Part shown: positions 43,904 to 55,527 of the stretch, piece after piece
Position numbering within the stretch: the stretch's first letter is position 1
Layout: each line of letters begins with the position of its first letter
Source of the DNA: Glaciozyma antarctica PI12
Taxonomy: Eukaryota > Basidiomycota > Microbotryomycetes > Kriegeriales > Camptobasidiaceae
DNA length: 64,000 bases
Assembly: GCA_002917775.1 (NCBI GenBank)
Contig: KZ627160.1
Span: 434,224-498,223 of the forward strand
Direction: 5' to 3'
Position numbers and translations under genes: made by a program
The notes under the pieces: model-generated
Told to the model about the DNA's origin: nothing
Database searches by the model: none
Seen by the model: the letters and a program-made list of their open reading frames with translations, nothing else

Positions 43904-43924
43904 CTGCTGCTGCTGCTGCTGCTG
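43904..43924. repeat. CTG/CAG trinucleotide run, seven units, upstream of copy D
   Basis: Seven CTG triplets at the position equivalent to 42609-42635. On the sense strand of copy D they read as Ser in MAFLSSSSSSSSLK. Confidence 0.85.
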
Positions 43925-43980
43925 AGAAAAGCCATGGCGTACCGTTGCGGGCGTCGAGGGCGCTTATTTCGAAAATCACC

Positions 43981-43994
43981 TCTCGGCAGCGAGA
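43981..43994. promoter_or_regulatory. Inverted-repeat element upstream of copy D
   Basis: Minus-strand TCTCGCTGCCGAGA, identical to the copies at 29418-29431 and 42691-42704, with gattTTCGAAA following. Confidence 0.5.
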
Positions 43995-44730
43995 CCATCG
44001 AGAAACCCTCGAGGCAAGTCGTCCCGCTCCGTATCTCTCGCGTCCCAGTCGCTCAAGTGCATAATAAGCAAATGCATTCGATAGCTCAACGACGGAAGGA
44101 GCGAAGGAAGCAGCGAGCGCAAGGTGCTGTAGGCTGGAGCGCTGGAGCGAGGACCGTGGCGCGTGGGTCGCAAACGCCTGGTCTTTGAGACCACGCGCCA
44201 AGGAAAGAGCCGCAGCGAGGTGTAAGCAGCTATCTTCAACATGGCGCACTTGAGGTGGGGAGCAGAGCCGAGCGTGTACGGTGGAACGGACGCGGTGCGA
44301 GGAGGACGAACAGGCTTGCGAAGTGGTGCTGCTTCGCCGGAGCACCGTAATACCTGGTCGATCAGCTTCGTGGGAGCCACTAGGCCATGTAAATAGGGAC
44401 GAGCCTGCGAAACTGAAGAGGAAGAGGAAGAGGGAGGAGGGGCGAATCCAGGCGGCGCCTTCGCTGCAGCTGTCGCTCCCCGAGGGAAGCTCTCCCTCCT
44501 CTTCACTCCACCACTTACACTCCTGCTCACACGTCTACTTATCTCAGCGCAGATTCCGTCACTGAACTCTGTCCTCGACGAGAAGAGGAGAGGAGAGATC
44601 CAAGCCTCGAGCAGGGGGTCCCGCCTCACTAGCCTCCCTTCCCTTCACAGTCCTATCCGACCCGCTCCAGCTCTCTCTCTCTTGCTCCACTACTCAGCAC
44701 CAATTCCTACGTACGCGCCGCCCCGCTGCC

Positions 44731-46052
44731 ATGATCACCCTCACCACGACCCGCGACTGCCAAGTGAGCCGCTCCTCCCTCACGACGCGCTCTTGACCCG
44801 GCGCTAATCCATCCCACAGCATTTCCGCAAGTTCAACTCCCCCCACATCCTCTCCCTCTCCACCTCGTTCCTCTCCCTCCTCTCCTCCGATTCCGCTGCC
44901 GCCGCCCTCCTCCGCTCCGCTTTCGTTCCAGCTCTCCTCGGGACGGACGAAAGACCACGAGGGCAGTCAGAGGTTCAGAGCGCAGACGAGAGGCTCATGA
45001 GCATGTTCTCGGAACCGCCCAACGTCGTCGTGCCGCAGGGGACCGTTACGCAGGATCAGGTTCAGGCGGCGTGGGAGACGGGAGGGGGAGGGAAGACGGC
45101 GATTGGGGATAGCGTTTATGTCGGGTTCGCGCTGCATCAGGAGCTGGAGAATGCGGTGAATGAGGGCGAGAAGGAGCTGGCGGCGAACTTGTCGAGTGAG
45201 TGCGCTTTCCTCGTGCTGGAGTGACGGATGAGACTGCAGTGGGTCGCGCGGAAGCTAATCGTTCTTGCTCGCAGTGATGGTTCTTGCGACGTTGACGTTC
45301 GAGCTCGCCCAATGGGTCTTCACGAAGGTGAGATCTTGTTCCTCATTCACAAGCGACTCAGCTCGAAACAAAGCGAGGCGACCTTCGCAATCTCGCTGAG
45401 CTGACTTCTTTCGCGACTCAGACGTACGGCTGCCGCACTTACTCCTCCTCCGACGGAGCTTCGCTGTGCACGACCAACACCAACACCTCCGTCTCTTCGC
45501 TCGCTTCGCTCACCTCGATCCTCGTCAAGGACAAGAACCGCGCCGACGTCGGTGACAAGGCCGTGATCTCTCTCTTCGGAGCCGATTATGAGCTGCTCTC
45601 CTACACAATCGGTAGGCTGCGTCTACTTTCCATTATCTGGCGCGAGAATTGCGAGGACGCCGAGCTAACGACGTCTTGCTTCGCAGGCGAACGCCAACTC
45701 GTCAAACGGCGAGTCCCCTCCCGCCCAACTCCCTCCCTCACGCCTCCCCTCATCTACTCCCTCATAGGCGACACTCCCTCAATCCTCGACGTACGCTCTT
45801 CCTCTCCCTCCTGCCTTTCAGCGCTAACCACAAATCCCGCACCAGGTCACCGCACACGGCCCGACCCTCTCTCGGCATACCCCCCCGTGGCAGCAAGGCG
45901 ACACGACGGGGATGTACGCCGTTGTTTCTGTCTTGACGGTTGCCGGTACGGCCGACTTTCACGGCGTTTGTACCGTCGGCGGAGGGCAGGAGACGGATTC
46001 GACGCCGTCGTTCCAGCTGCGGTTTGACGCGGAGGGGAGGGAGAAGATGTGA
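44731..46052 (+). CDS. Unrecognised multi-exon protein
   Basis: Spliced from about six exons: MITLTTTRDCQ, HFRKFNSPHILSLSTSFLSL, then DSVYVGFALHQELENAVNEG, MVLATLTFELAQWVFTK, TYGCRTYSSSDGASLCTTNT, NRADVGDKAVISLFGADYEL and, at the end, GDTTGMYAVVSVLTVAGTAD...FQLRFDAEGREKM. Introns have normal donors (gtgagc, gtgagt, gtaggc, gtacgc). No signal peptide and no clear membrane span. I do not recognise a domain. Same orientation as MID1, 229 bp upstream of it. Confidence 0.6.
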
Positions 46053-46281
46053 GGAGGAGAAGGTGTGGGAGCAGCGTCGGAATGGGAAAGGGAGCGAGGG
46101 ACGTCGCAACAGCAACAGCAGGATAGTGAGGGTGTATTGGGGGTCTCTTTCGTCGCGTTTTTTTGTTCTGAGCTAGGCATTTTACGACACTTTGGCGAGC
46201 AGCACGTTGTAGTAATACGGAGAGAACTCGAACGAGGAGGAACGTCCAGCTGGACGTGAAGGAGGACGGAATCTCCTGCTC

Positions 46282-48109
46282 GTGCTGGCGCGCTTGCGAC
46301 GGTTGCTCTCCTCCCATTCACTCTCCAACTCGCTTGCCATGCCTCCTTCACGCCAACAGGCAATACCACACTCCCACCTACGAAGAAGACCGCCTCGCTC
46401 AACGTGGCATCAGCTCCTCCTCACCTGCCTCCTCTTCCTCCCCTCGGCGACGGCGCAGACCACCACAACGCTCGCCGACCCCTCCCTCACCCAGCTCGAT
46501 CTCACGTCCAGCGCGGGCGCCATCTTCTTCCTCCCCTCTCCCGCCCCAACCGGAGAGATCTTCATCACCCTCAATCTCTGTACCCCACCTCCCTCCCTCC
46601 TCACCTCCCTCCCTTCCGCCCTCCCGCTCACCCTCTTCGTCTCCAACTCTTCCTCCCACACTCTCCCCGGTCCTTCCACCTCCACCGACGCAGATGTGCG
46701 CGCGCGGCGCGTCCTGGGGATGCAGAACGGGTTCGCGAACGTCACTCTCCCTGCAAGCGCGGAGGGCGTGTGGATTGGCATTTGGGCGCCGGACGACGCG
46801 CTGCTGGGTGGAGCGGGAGAAGGGGTGTGGAGGTACGAGCTTGGGGTATCGAGCGAGAGGCCGAGGAGGGTGTTGGACGGCGCAGCGAGCTACAGGTTCG
46901 AGGACGCGGATTCGACGAACGCGCTCATGACGACGAGCAATTATACAGAGGTGGGAGGGACGGGGGTAGCACCGAATTGGGTACCGCTGGTGGTGCCTAC
47001 GACGCACCTTACGAGCGCGTTATCGGCGTCGGTGTGCTTTGTGCAGAGCGCGGCGAGGGTCGCAAGCTCGGAGATAGAGGCGAGCACGACGACGAGGGGG
47101 TTTGGAGGGGGGCTGAGGATGCAGTATGATGTTGGGACGCTGGAGGGAGGGACGAACTACACGAGCTGGCTGATGGAGAGGACGACGTCGAGCACGACAA
47201 GGCTCTGGGAGCCAGTGTTTTTCACCACCAAGACTGGTTCGTACATCCTCCTCCTGGTTCCGAATCATCTCTGACCGCTCGAGCAAATAGGAATCAACTG
47301 CCGCCTCGTCCACTCCCTCTCCTTCTGCCCCTCCGTCGCCTACGCCGTCCCGACTCCACCAACCCTCTCCACCGCCCTCCTCCTATCCTTCTACGAATCC
47401 TCCCTCGCCCCCTCCCTCGCCTCCTTCGCCCGCACCCTCTCCACCTTCCCCTGCTCCGACCGCGCCATGGGCTCATACTCCTTCATCTCGACTTGCGATA
47501 CCTGCTCCGCCGCCTACCTCGACTGGGCCTGCGCGGTCGCCATGCCGCGCTGCACGGACGCTCCTGAAGGCACAACGATCGACAGCGGAGGCTCGACGCA
47601 ATGGGTCGTACCCCCCGAGCCAGCCCAGTTCCTCCTCCGCGACAATCCCCTCACTTCGCGTACCCCACTCTTCGCGACCGATTCGCTCCAGGAGACGTTC
47701 AACGGGACTGCTGGGCTCAGTACGCCGTTCCCGTATCAGGAAGTTCCGCCGTGCTTGGAGGTGTGCCAGCTCGTCGGGGCGCGGTGTCCGCCGTTGGTGG
47801 GGTGGGGATGTCCGACGAAGGGAGGGACTGGGAACGCGGGGTATGGAGTGACGAGGGAGGTGGAGGTGGAGGGGAGGATGGCGGGGGATGTCGGAGAGAG
47901 AGCAGGGAGAGGAGCGGATAGGTGGGGAAACGTCTTGTGAGTGCGATTTTCATGCGGAGCTTGCGATGAGGGCTGATCCGTTTTGCAGTTGTAACGCGCT
48001 CGGGACGGATATGACCATGGAGGCTCAGTTCTCGGGTGCGGGGAAGACGAAGCTGGGCTGGTTGGCGTTGGTGTTACCGATCCTGGTGGGGGCAGTGATG
48101 GCGATTTAG
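46282..48109 (+). CDS. MID1: MID1, regulatory subunit of the plasma-membrane calcium channel
   Basis: Mid1 works with the Cch1 pore in stress- and pheromone-induced calcium influx. A hydrophobic signal segment (HQLLLTCLLFLPSATAQ) is preceded by a basic stretch. The start may be 46282 or the in-frame ATG at 46339. The C-terminal Cys-rich region is diagnostic: LVHSLSFCPSVAYAVPTPPT, STCDTCSAAYLDWACAVAMP followed by RCTD, and PYQEVPPCLEVCQLVGARCP with GWGCP. Several N-glycosylation sites (NVT, NYT, NGT). Two introns, near 47236-47290 and 47939-47988. The last exon ends in a hydrophobic tail (LGWLALVLPILVGAVMAI), compatible with a GPI signal or membrane anchor. Confidence 0.88.
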
Positions 48110-48292
48110 AGGGAGGGAGGACGACATGGACATTCTTAACGACTCACCGCATCAGTATTCCCGCAACCTTTCTAGATACCCTCCCTCTGCCTGCTGCACT
48201 GCAAGTTATCGTTGGACAGCCTCGATGCACCTCAGAAATACAGCACTTCGTAAAATTGCGTTCGCTACTAATCTACGCTCCCATCCCTCCCC

Positions 48293-51200
48293 TCAAAGCT
48301 TGACGGCCTTCCAAAAGCTCGCATACATGTTGACTCTATCAATAGGAATCTTGCTCCCCTGCAAACAAACCCCTCATCAGCCACTGCGCACACGAGAAAG
48401 AACGGCGACTTACAATCTCTCTCGCGTGAATCCTCTCGACCTTGAACCCCTCGCGACGGTACAGTTCCTTGTACCAAGGATCCATCGCCGACGAGCGCCA
48501 GAAAACGCGGCCGCCGATGGGGAGGGCGTGGTGTAGCGTGCGAATCGTGAGAGTGAGGTCGCAGGGAGCCGTCTTGCGCTGCTCCTCCGAGTGGCCGAGC
48601 GAGTTGGGGAACCCTGTGAACAAGGTCAGTCTTCGTCGAGCGAGATTGAGGGAAGAACGAACAATCTTGGAGATCCATGAGGACGGCGACGGTGATGGAC
48701 TCCTTGCCGAGCTGCTTCATAACGTTGTCGATGCGGTCGGTGTGAAGGCGGAACGAGTTCATCGCTTCGCCGTCGTTGGCCTTGAGGAGCTCGAAGCCTT
48801 CGCGAGTGAGGTAGAGAGGGCAAGAAGTCTTGGTATAGTGCTGGGTGAGGCAGACTCTACGCGGGGAGGAAGGTGAGCTCGGAGGGAGATGGGAGATGGG
48901 GACGAGGACGAACTGGTAGTGGTATGCGCCGGAGGCGATGTGAGTGGCGCCGGCGACGGGGTCGAGGGTATCAATGGCGTAGTCGGCAGTCGAGGTTTCG
49001 TCGAGGAACATTTTGGCTTGGCTGTTGGGGACGCCTGGTGAGGAAGGAGTCGTCAGTTGGTTTCGCTGCGACGCAAGTGAGTCGACGTACCCAACGCATT
49101 CCACAAGAACGCCGGGTTGGATAGGAAGATTTTGATGAGCCTGCAGCGGAAAGGTTAGCGTCGCCTGGAGCGAGATCCCGAGAGAAGACGCACCACTTGG
49201 AGAGAAGCACAGGGCGAAGCGTCTCTTCCCAAATCCTCTTCTGCTCCTCAAGCGTCGGCGCCGCACAAAACGCTTCGACGTCCTTCTCGATTCCTCCGAC
49301 CCAGAACGCAAACTTGGCGAGGCGAAGAGCCCAGCCGGAGTAGCCGCGAAGGTAGAAGGACGAAGCGAAGGACTGGTCGTTCGCGCGCCAGAACTGGTAG
49401 GCGTGCGAGGTGAGCCAAGGGCTGCGAAGAGGTTTCAGCGTAGTTGATCGAGGCAGAGAAGAGAGCGTACCTCAGCTTCGTGTCGAGGAGAGTGCGGAAG
49501 TCTGGGTGTTTGCCGGCCCCGAAGAGCTGCGAGAGCGAGTTCGTCAGCGAGCTGTTCAAATGTCGCAAGGAAACGACGCACATGCCAGAAGTCTTCGTAC
49601 GAGAGAGCGTGAACAGCGGCAAGCTTGAGCTCGAGGAGATGTCCTATCGCAACGAGGTGAGCATGGTCGTATTCGAAGAGAAGGAGCGCGCTCACCCTGG
49701 CAAGGGTTCATGTCGACGGCATGGATCCTTCTAGGCTGAGCTGCGATGGCGTAGTGAAGAGCGTTGTCACTGCGAGCGAGAATCAGCCTAGGGGCGATTT
49801 GATTCGATGAGAACGACATACCCGGCGCTGGTGATGCAGAGGATGGAATCGTCGTGCGTCAAATCGAGGTGTTGCATGTCAACGGCAGGATCCTCCCACT
49901 GTAGCGATAGGAATCAGCAAAGGAGCGGTGCCGAAACTAGAAAGACGACTCACAGTAAAGCCATAGATCCAGGTGCGGAACTCTTTGTGAACGGCGGCCG
50001 GAATGTAGGGAACGCGGAACGATCGTTTGGCGTAGTGGAAGGAGCTCAACTGCTCCGGTGCGGCGATGTCGATCCTCGTGGTATCGCTATGCGCCGAGCT
50101 GGCCCTGCGAGCCTTGCGGAAAGAGTTGGCGCGGGAGAGGGCGGCGAGACCGAGGGAGAGGTCGGGGAGAGGGTCGGAGGCGGATTGGCGGACAGGGACG
50201 AGAAGGGGAGAGGCGGAAGCGGAAATGGTGTTGCCTGCGTCAATCTCGTAGGCTTGCTGTGCCGAGGAGGTGTCGGTGCGACGAGAGGTGGAGAGCGAGA
50301 CGTAGTAGGGGCTTCGCGCGGGGTTCGTCAGCGAGTTTCGACGATGAGGCTAAGAAAGACGCACATCTGGATGACCCAGGGGAGGATGAAGCGGTTACGG
50401 CCGTTGAAGGATTTGATCGTTCCGAAAAGATGCTCGAGGTACTGGCGACGAGAAGGGTGGAGGTCGACGTGATCGAATTCGAACCTGCGCGCAGAGGGGA
50501 GAGTTAGCCAGGTTCTGCGTTGGAAAAGGAGCAAAATCCTCACCAGTGAAGCCAAAAGAGGCGCGTGAGCCAGGAGCAATGCCTGCTGGCGACGTCGCCG
50601 ATGACTTCGGAAAGGGAGGTCGTCTCTCTCGCCGAAACGTAAAAGTCGCAGACCGACAAAAGTCCGGAGGGCGAGAGGAATCGGTCGACGCGGTCGAGGA
50701 GAGAAAAGTGCGACGGCATCATGGATAGGGAGTAGGACATCGTAACAAAGTCGAGGGCGCCGTTGGGGTCGACTCCGTCGTGCTCCCACTCGGGAAGGAC
50801 GAAGGTAGTCGCGTCTTGAAGGAGGCATTGAACGTTCTTGAATCCGCGAGCCTCGAACCGCTTGCGCGAGACCTCGAGGAGGGGAGCGCATAGGTCGAGG
50901 ACGTAGACGGCGTCGAAGTCGGCGATGGAGAAGTACTGCAAGCAAGGCGAGTGAGCTCAAAGACTCCAGCACGTGTCAAGTCGCGCCCACCTTGTCCATC
51001 TCCTCAATGTTCCATCCTGTGCATGCAGAGAGGTCAGCTCTCGATTCCCTTGAATCCAGCAGCGCGACCTACCAGTCCCTCCTCCGATATCGAGCCACAC
51101 GAGGCGCTTGGTTGGGTCGTTGCGACGCTGCTCCTTGAGGTGCGCGGCGGAGAGCTTGAGCATCGTCGTGCGGCCGCGAAGGAGCTTCGAGCGCGTTCGA

Positions 51201-51544
51201 TCGTAGACTGCGTTCGCACGAGCAAGTCAGCGCCATCTCCAGAGGCCCAGAGCTCCACGTCGCGACGTACTCTCAGCTTGCCCCTGGTAGAAGCGGTCTA
51301 GCCTGCCCTTCTGAGAGTCGTTCTTGCCCAATGGCTGCAAGAAACAGTTCCACACAAACTGCCAGACGAGGCTGATCTGCGAGGAGAAGAGGAACACAGT
51401 GACGGCGGCCACCGCAGCAACGAGGACCCATCCGGACGACTCCGGGTGCTGGGTGATGGCGGATAGGTGGTACTTGATGGGTTGAAAGCCTACAACGAGC
51501 GAGAAAGCGATGGCAGCTAGGCCGAGTCGAGCTGTGGCAGACAT
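48293..51544 (-). CDS. BTA1: Betaine lipid synthase (DGTS synthase)
   Basis: Builds diacylglyceryl-trimethylhomoserine, a phosphorus-free lipid that can replace phosphatidylcholine. Fungal layout: an N-terminal membrane region (ESSGWVLVAAVAAVTVFLFS), then a BtaB-like methyltransferase with SAM loop RLVWLDIGGGTGWNIEEMD and YSLSMMPSHFSLLDRV. The BtaA-like 3-amino-3-carboxypropyl transferase half follows (DSILCITSAGDNALHYAIAA, RRIHAVDMNPCQ, GHLLELKLAAVHALSYEDFW). The end reads GGRVFWRSSAMDPWYKELYR and MYASFWKAVKL. About twelve introns. Length, about 900 residues, fits the fused family. The secreted phosphatase at 23-26 kb and PCT1 at 60-62 kb are metabolically related but not adjacent. Confidence 0.93.
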
Positions 51545-51969
51545 TGGAGGAGTGTGCAGAGTTGAGCTGCTGAGGACGTGGTTGGCGGTTGAGAACGACG
51601 GGAGATGGCCATAGTTGAGTCGTTTAGGCTGGCGACACGTTCTTGGAGAGCGTCGCGTCGAGGGGAAGACCAGCAGTTGACCAATCCCTCGTCGAGCTGC
51701 CCACGTTCGACTTCGAATGCCGCGCTGGATCAAAGTCTCCCAGGCTTTCCGGGGCTCCGTTTCCTCCTTTGCAAGCAGTGAAGGCGCTGGAGCAGGAGTA
51801 AAAGAACCGAGAGGGGGAGGGGAACGGAGAGAAGAGTTTGCTCTGCCAGGTCAGACCACGTAGACCATGTCGGCCCTTTCGTCCGCATCCTTCGCAGCGT
51901 CTGCTGTTCTTCCAGCACACTCTGTCCTGAGCTGTAGAGGTCTGATTCCAGTGTCCAAGCTCTATTGAA
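51545..51969. promoter_or_regulatory. Intergenic region between LKR/SDH 3' end and BTA1 start
   Basis: 425 bp that must hold the BTA1 promoter. A minus-strand 62-codon ORF (51730-51918) with a Leu-rich stretch has no other support. No exact CACGTG site is present. Confidence 0.4.
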
Positions 51970-54900
51970 TTACAACCCCATCGTCTTGATTTGCCCCTGC
52001 AACGTGTCCAGCACACCCCGCGATCCCTTCGCCCGCTTCTCGACCAGCTTTAACCCGTTCGCTTCGAGCGTCTCCAGTAGCGGCTTCCACACCTCGGGAC
52101 TCGTAGGCGAAACGATTCCACGAGAGGTTACCTTTCCGTCGAGGCAGAGGAGCGCACCAATCGCAATGGGCTGCGGAGTACTCCGTTAGAAAGAGCCGAG
52201 CGAGCGAGGAATGTCAAAGCTCACCATCCCCACCGTCGAAGCCATCGCCGAGTCAGAGCCAGGAATACCGTACTGCAATCAGTTATTAGCGACATCCCAT
52301 AAGAAAAGCCGAGGCGAAAACGAACCTGAACCAGCGTCGAAGTGAACAGCTCGGAGTTCCCTTCCGACGACGTCGTGCAGAGCTCGTGGTGCAGAATGAC
52401 AGCGTCTCGTTCGTCTTCGGCGTACTTGAGTTCGGCGGCTATGAGGTTGGAGAGGAGATCGATCGGAGCTTGGGCGGAGGTTGGGATGGGCGGGAGGATG
52501 GCGGAGAGGTTCGAGGATGACGGGATGAGGGAGAGTCTGGCGCAGGGTTAGCGACGAACCGAAGCTCGAAGAAAAGAGTACGCACTGTTGAAGAGTATCC
52601 ACGACCATCGACGAAAGCTCCTTGTCCCCTCCGATGAGACTCGAGATCGCAGCCGACCTCGTCGCCTCGTCCACGACCTCGAACCCCTTCTTCCGCAAGC
52701 AAACGTCCGTCACCTCCTGCCACATCCCCGGCACCTCCTCCAGCACTTCCAGCTCCAGCAATCCCAGCTTCTTGAACGCATCCACGATCTTGGAGAAGTT
52801 AGGGTACCTCAGTGTCCCTCGGAGAATCGTCGGTAGATCCTGCGGAAGTCCGTACTGCTCGAGGTACGACACACTATCCCTGTTCGCGACTCCCTCGAAC
52901 CGGAATCCTCGAATGATCGGGACGTCGGAAAAGTGCGAAGCGAGGAGGTCCTTGCCCGGTAGCGAGACTTGACGAGAGTCGATGCGGAATTTGGCGTCGT
53001 TGAGAGCGGCGGTGAGGACGCCGCGAGGGGACCAGGAGAACTTGTAGCCGAGGACGCCGTTGCTGTGTTCGGGTGCGGGGAGGCCGCCGCAGAAGGAGAT
53101 GAAGGAGGTGATCTGCGAGAGGTTAGCGGGGATCGAATTGACGGCAAGGAACGGGGACGTACCTCGTTCCCGGTGGCGCGAGCTTCCTCAATCAGACGCA
53201 TCGCACTTGCGTGCTGCAAAATTTGGCGTAAGTCTCGAGCGAAAGATTGAGAGGCGGAAGACGCACGTCGATTCCAGGATCCAGCCCGAGCTCGTTCTCG
53301 TTGACGACGCCAGCGGCCTTCGCACTGCAAGACACGCCAACGTTAGCGAGACCGTCTAAATAAAGAAGGTGCGACGAACCTCTCGTGCAGTTCTGCCATC
53401 GCAGGAGAGACATAGGAAGCGGTGATGAGCGAGGTGCCTCGGGCGATGCAGAGCTTCGCAACGTCGACGTGGAGCGGCGCAGGAAGGAGACTGAGCAAAC
53501 CATATCAGCTCGTGGCTCGCACAGAAGTCAAGGCTGGTCAACGCGCCTGATCACGACGTTCGCTCCAGCGATGAGCTTCTCAAGCGAAGATTTATCTCCA
53601 GCGTCGAGGAGGACTGCTGATGCGCGAGCATGGGGTGCGGCCAAGGCGGTAGCCGATTCGAGGACGTTGCTAGCTAGATGGCGCAGGTGTCAGCGAGAGC
53701 CTGATCTCGAGAGGCGAGGGACGAACCGATGACCAGGTCAATGTCTTCTCGGGCAGCGAGAAGCTTGACGGCGGGTCCAGCGACCAATCTGCCGGAAGGG
53801 TTCGGGTTAGCTAGCTTTGTAGAAGCTAGTCAGGAAAGAACGCACCCAGATCCCAGCAGCACGACCTTCTTCCTCTGCGTCCCCTCGTTCGACGCCTTGA
53901 GCAGCTCATAAAGCTTCGCGTGCTCTCCCACCAACTTCCCATCCTCCGCAATCGTCGCTCTCCTTAGACTCCTCGCTTCCGACATCGCAGAAGTCGACTT
54001 GGGATCCGCAAAGAGCGAAGCGACGTAAGGCAGGATCGAGTCGGAAAAGTGCTGCGAGGCGTCGAGGGGGAGTTCGGAGGGGAGTATTTCGGTGGTCTCG
54101 ATATTTGGGTGTGAGGTGCGCTGGGGCTGCGTAGATTGGGTGAGCTTTGAGCGAATGAAGGAGAGCGAAAGACGCACTCGCAGTGGGTGTTGTTGGTGGC
54201 GGCGTCGAACTGGATGACAGGATCGTCGATGGTTGTAGGAGCAGTCACAAACTCGAGTCCACCCTGCGAGTGAAGCGGCGTCAGAATAACGTTTTGAGGA
54301 GAGTTATAGCGAACGCACCCCGAAATCGCAAGACACGTCGACCACGGAGAGGAATCGATTTGGCGCAGCAGTCGCTTGGATCTGTGCGAGCTGAGCGGTC
54401 GTCAAAATCCTCGGGCATCCCTCTTGCCAGAAACCGCCGTTGAGGAGCACAGTCGCATGCGGTGCGATCTGTGAGACGAAATACATCAGCCCATGTGCGG
54501 AATGCGATGGAGCGAGAGCTGACCTTTGTGTCGAATTCGGAGAAGAAGAGCTCTGGACTCTTGCGATACGTCTCGCGGTCGAAAGGTGATCCATCTTGGT
54601 GCGACAAGTAGTCTCCTAACTCGAGGTGGCACGCATAAATCTTCGAAAGATCCGGAGCTATCGCCGCAAGCTCTCATTAGCCCAATCCTCGCACCACGCG
54701 CAGCCAAAAAAGAACTCACTGGGACTCTCCACTATCGCCCTCAGTTTATCCGCCTTGACCCACTCCGTTGGCAGCTCATCCAGCACACTCTTCGCCCCCG
54801 CTCCCACCCTCCCCGTCCCCGTAACGACCACCACGACCGGTCCCAAACTCCTCGGCGTCCCTCTCTTCTTAATCACCTCCCCCACCTTCCTCAGCTCGTC

Positions 54901-55527
54901 CCTCAGGTGACTCAACGAGCTGCACATGTACGGACGAGGAAGATTAAGGAACGGCGTCGCGCTCCCCTTCGCAAGCGCCTTGACCGCAAACTGGCTCAAC
55001 CCATCCGCCATCCCCGCGACGCCTGCGAGCCAGCCGAAAGCAGTCGTTCGAACGCCTTTATCGTCCGTGAGGAGCTCCCAGTCGATGTACCGAGATTTGG
55101 AGTCGAGCATGGCCGAGAGGAGGGAGAGGTTGTGCGGTTGGCCTTTGTGCGTGTGGGAGAAAAAGGCGTACGTCTTCCCCGGTAGGAGGTCGGGGATAGG
55201 GATTTCCTTGATCCCCAGCACGACCTCTGCCTCCTCGAGAGAATCGACGACCCTCGCTCCAGCCTGCACCTCCACTCACCTCCTCTCAGTCGGATACGCG
55301 GGGACGCAACTCACCTTCTCGTAAGCGGCATCTACGTACACCCGCTTCTCGCAAGGCTGAACGAGAACCTTGACGCCCTGAGAGACGAGCTTGGCGCAAG
55401 CAGCAGGCGAGAGAGGTGCGCGTCGTTCCCACCTCCTTGCCGGATCCTCCGCGCGTATCCCGAGCGTCGCGCGCGCACAGGCGCTCGTGTGAAGCTGTCG
55501 AAGTCGTGGGATCTGGAGCCGTAGCAT
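51970..55527 (-). CDS. AASS: Bifunctional lysine-ketoglutarate reductase / saccharopine dehydrogenase (aminoadipate-semialdehyde synthase type)
   Basis: Catalyses lysine to saccharopine and saccharopine to aminoadipate semialdehyde plus glutamate. MLRLQIPRLRQLHTSACARA is a typical mitochondrial presequence. The LKR half starts LGIRAEDPARRWERRAPLSP, contains YAFFSHTHKGQPHNLSLLSA, RYIDWELLTDDKGVRTTAFG, and a Rossmann segment PVVVVVTGTGRVGAGAKSVL. The SDH half starts QRKKVVLLGSGLVAGPAVKL and includes NVVISLLPAPLHVDVAKLCI, GVVNENELGLDPGIDHASAM and SFCGGLPAPEHSNGVLGYKF. It ends LQGQIKTMGL. About sixteen introns. Most fungi use separate monofunctional LYS1 and LYS9 enzymes for synthesis; this fused animal/plant-like form points to lysine degradation. 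ATG at 55527 is the first in frame. Confidence 0.92.

Larger units (their letters stand above)
43728..44730. other. Intergenic region between copy D and the gene at 44731
   Basis: About 1 kb. The first 350 bp are the upstream part of the duplicated unit (CTG run, inverted repeat). The rest has open frames on both strands without recognisable content. A pyrimidine-rich stretch (ctccagctctctctctcttgctcc, 44659-44690) precedes the ATG of the next gene. Confidence 0.4.

Noticed and set aside
51730-51918. Leu-rich 62-codon ORF upstream of BTA1
   Set aside because: No conserved content and it occupies the only room for the BTA1 promoter.
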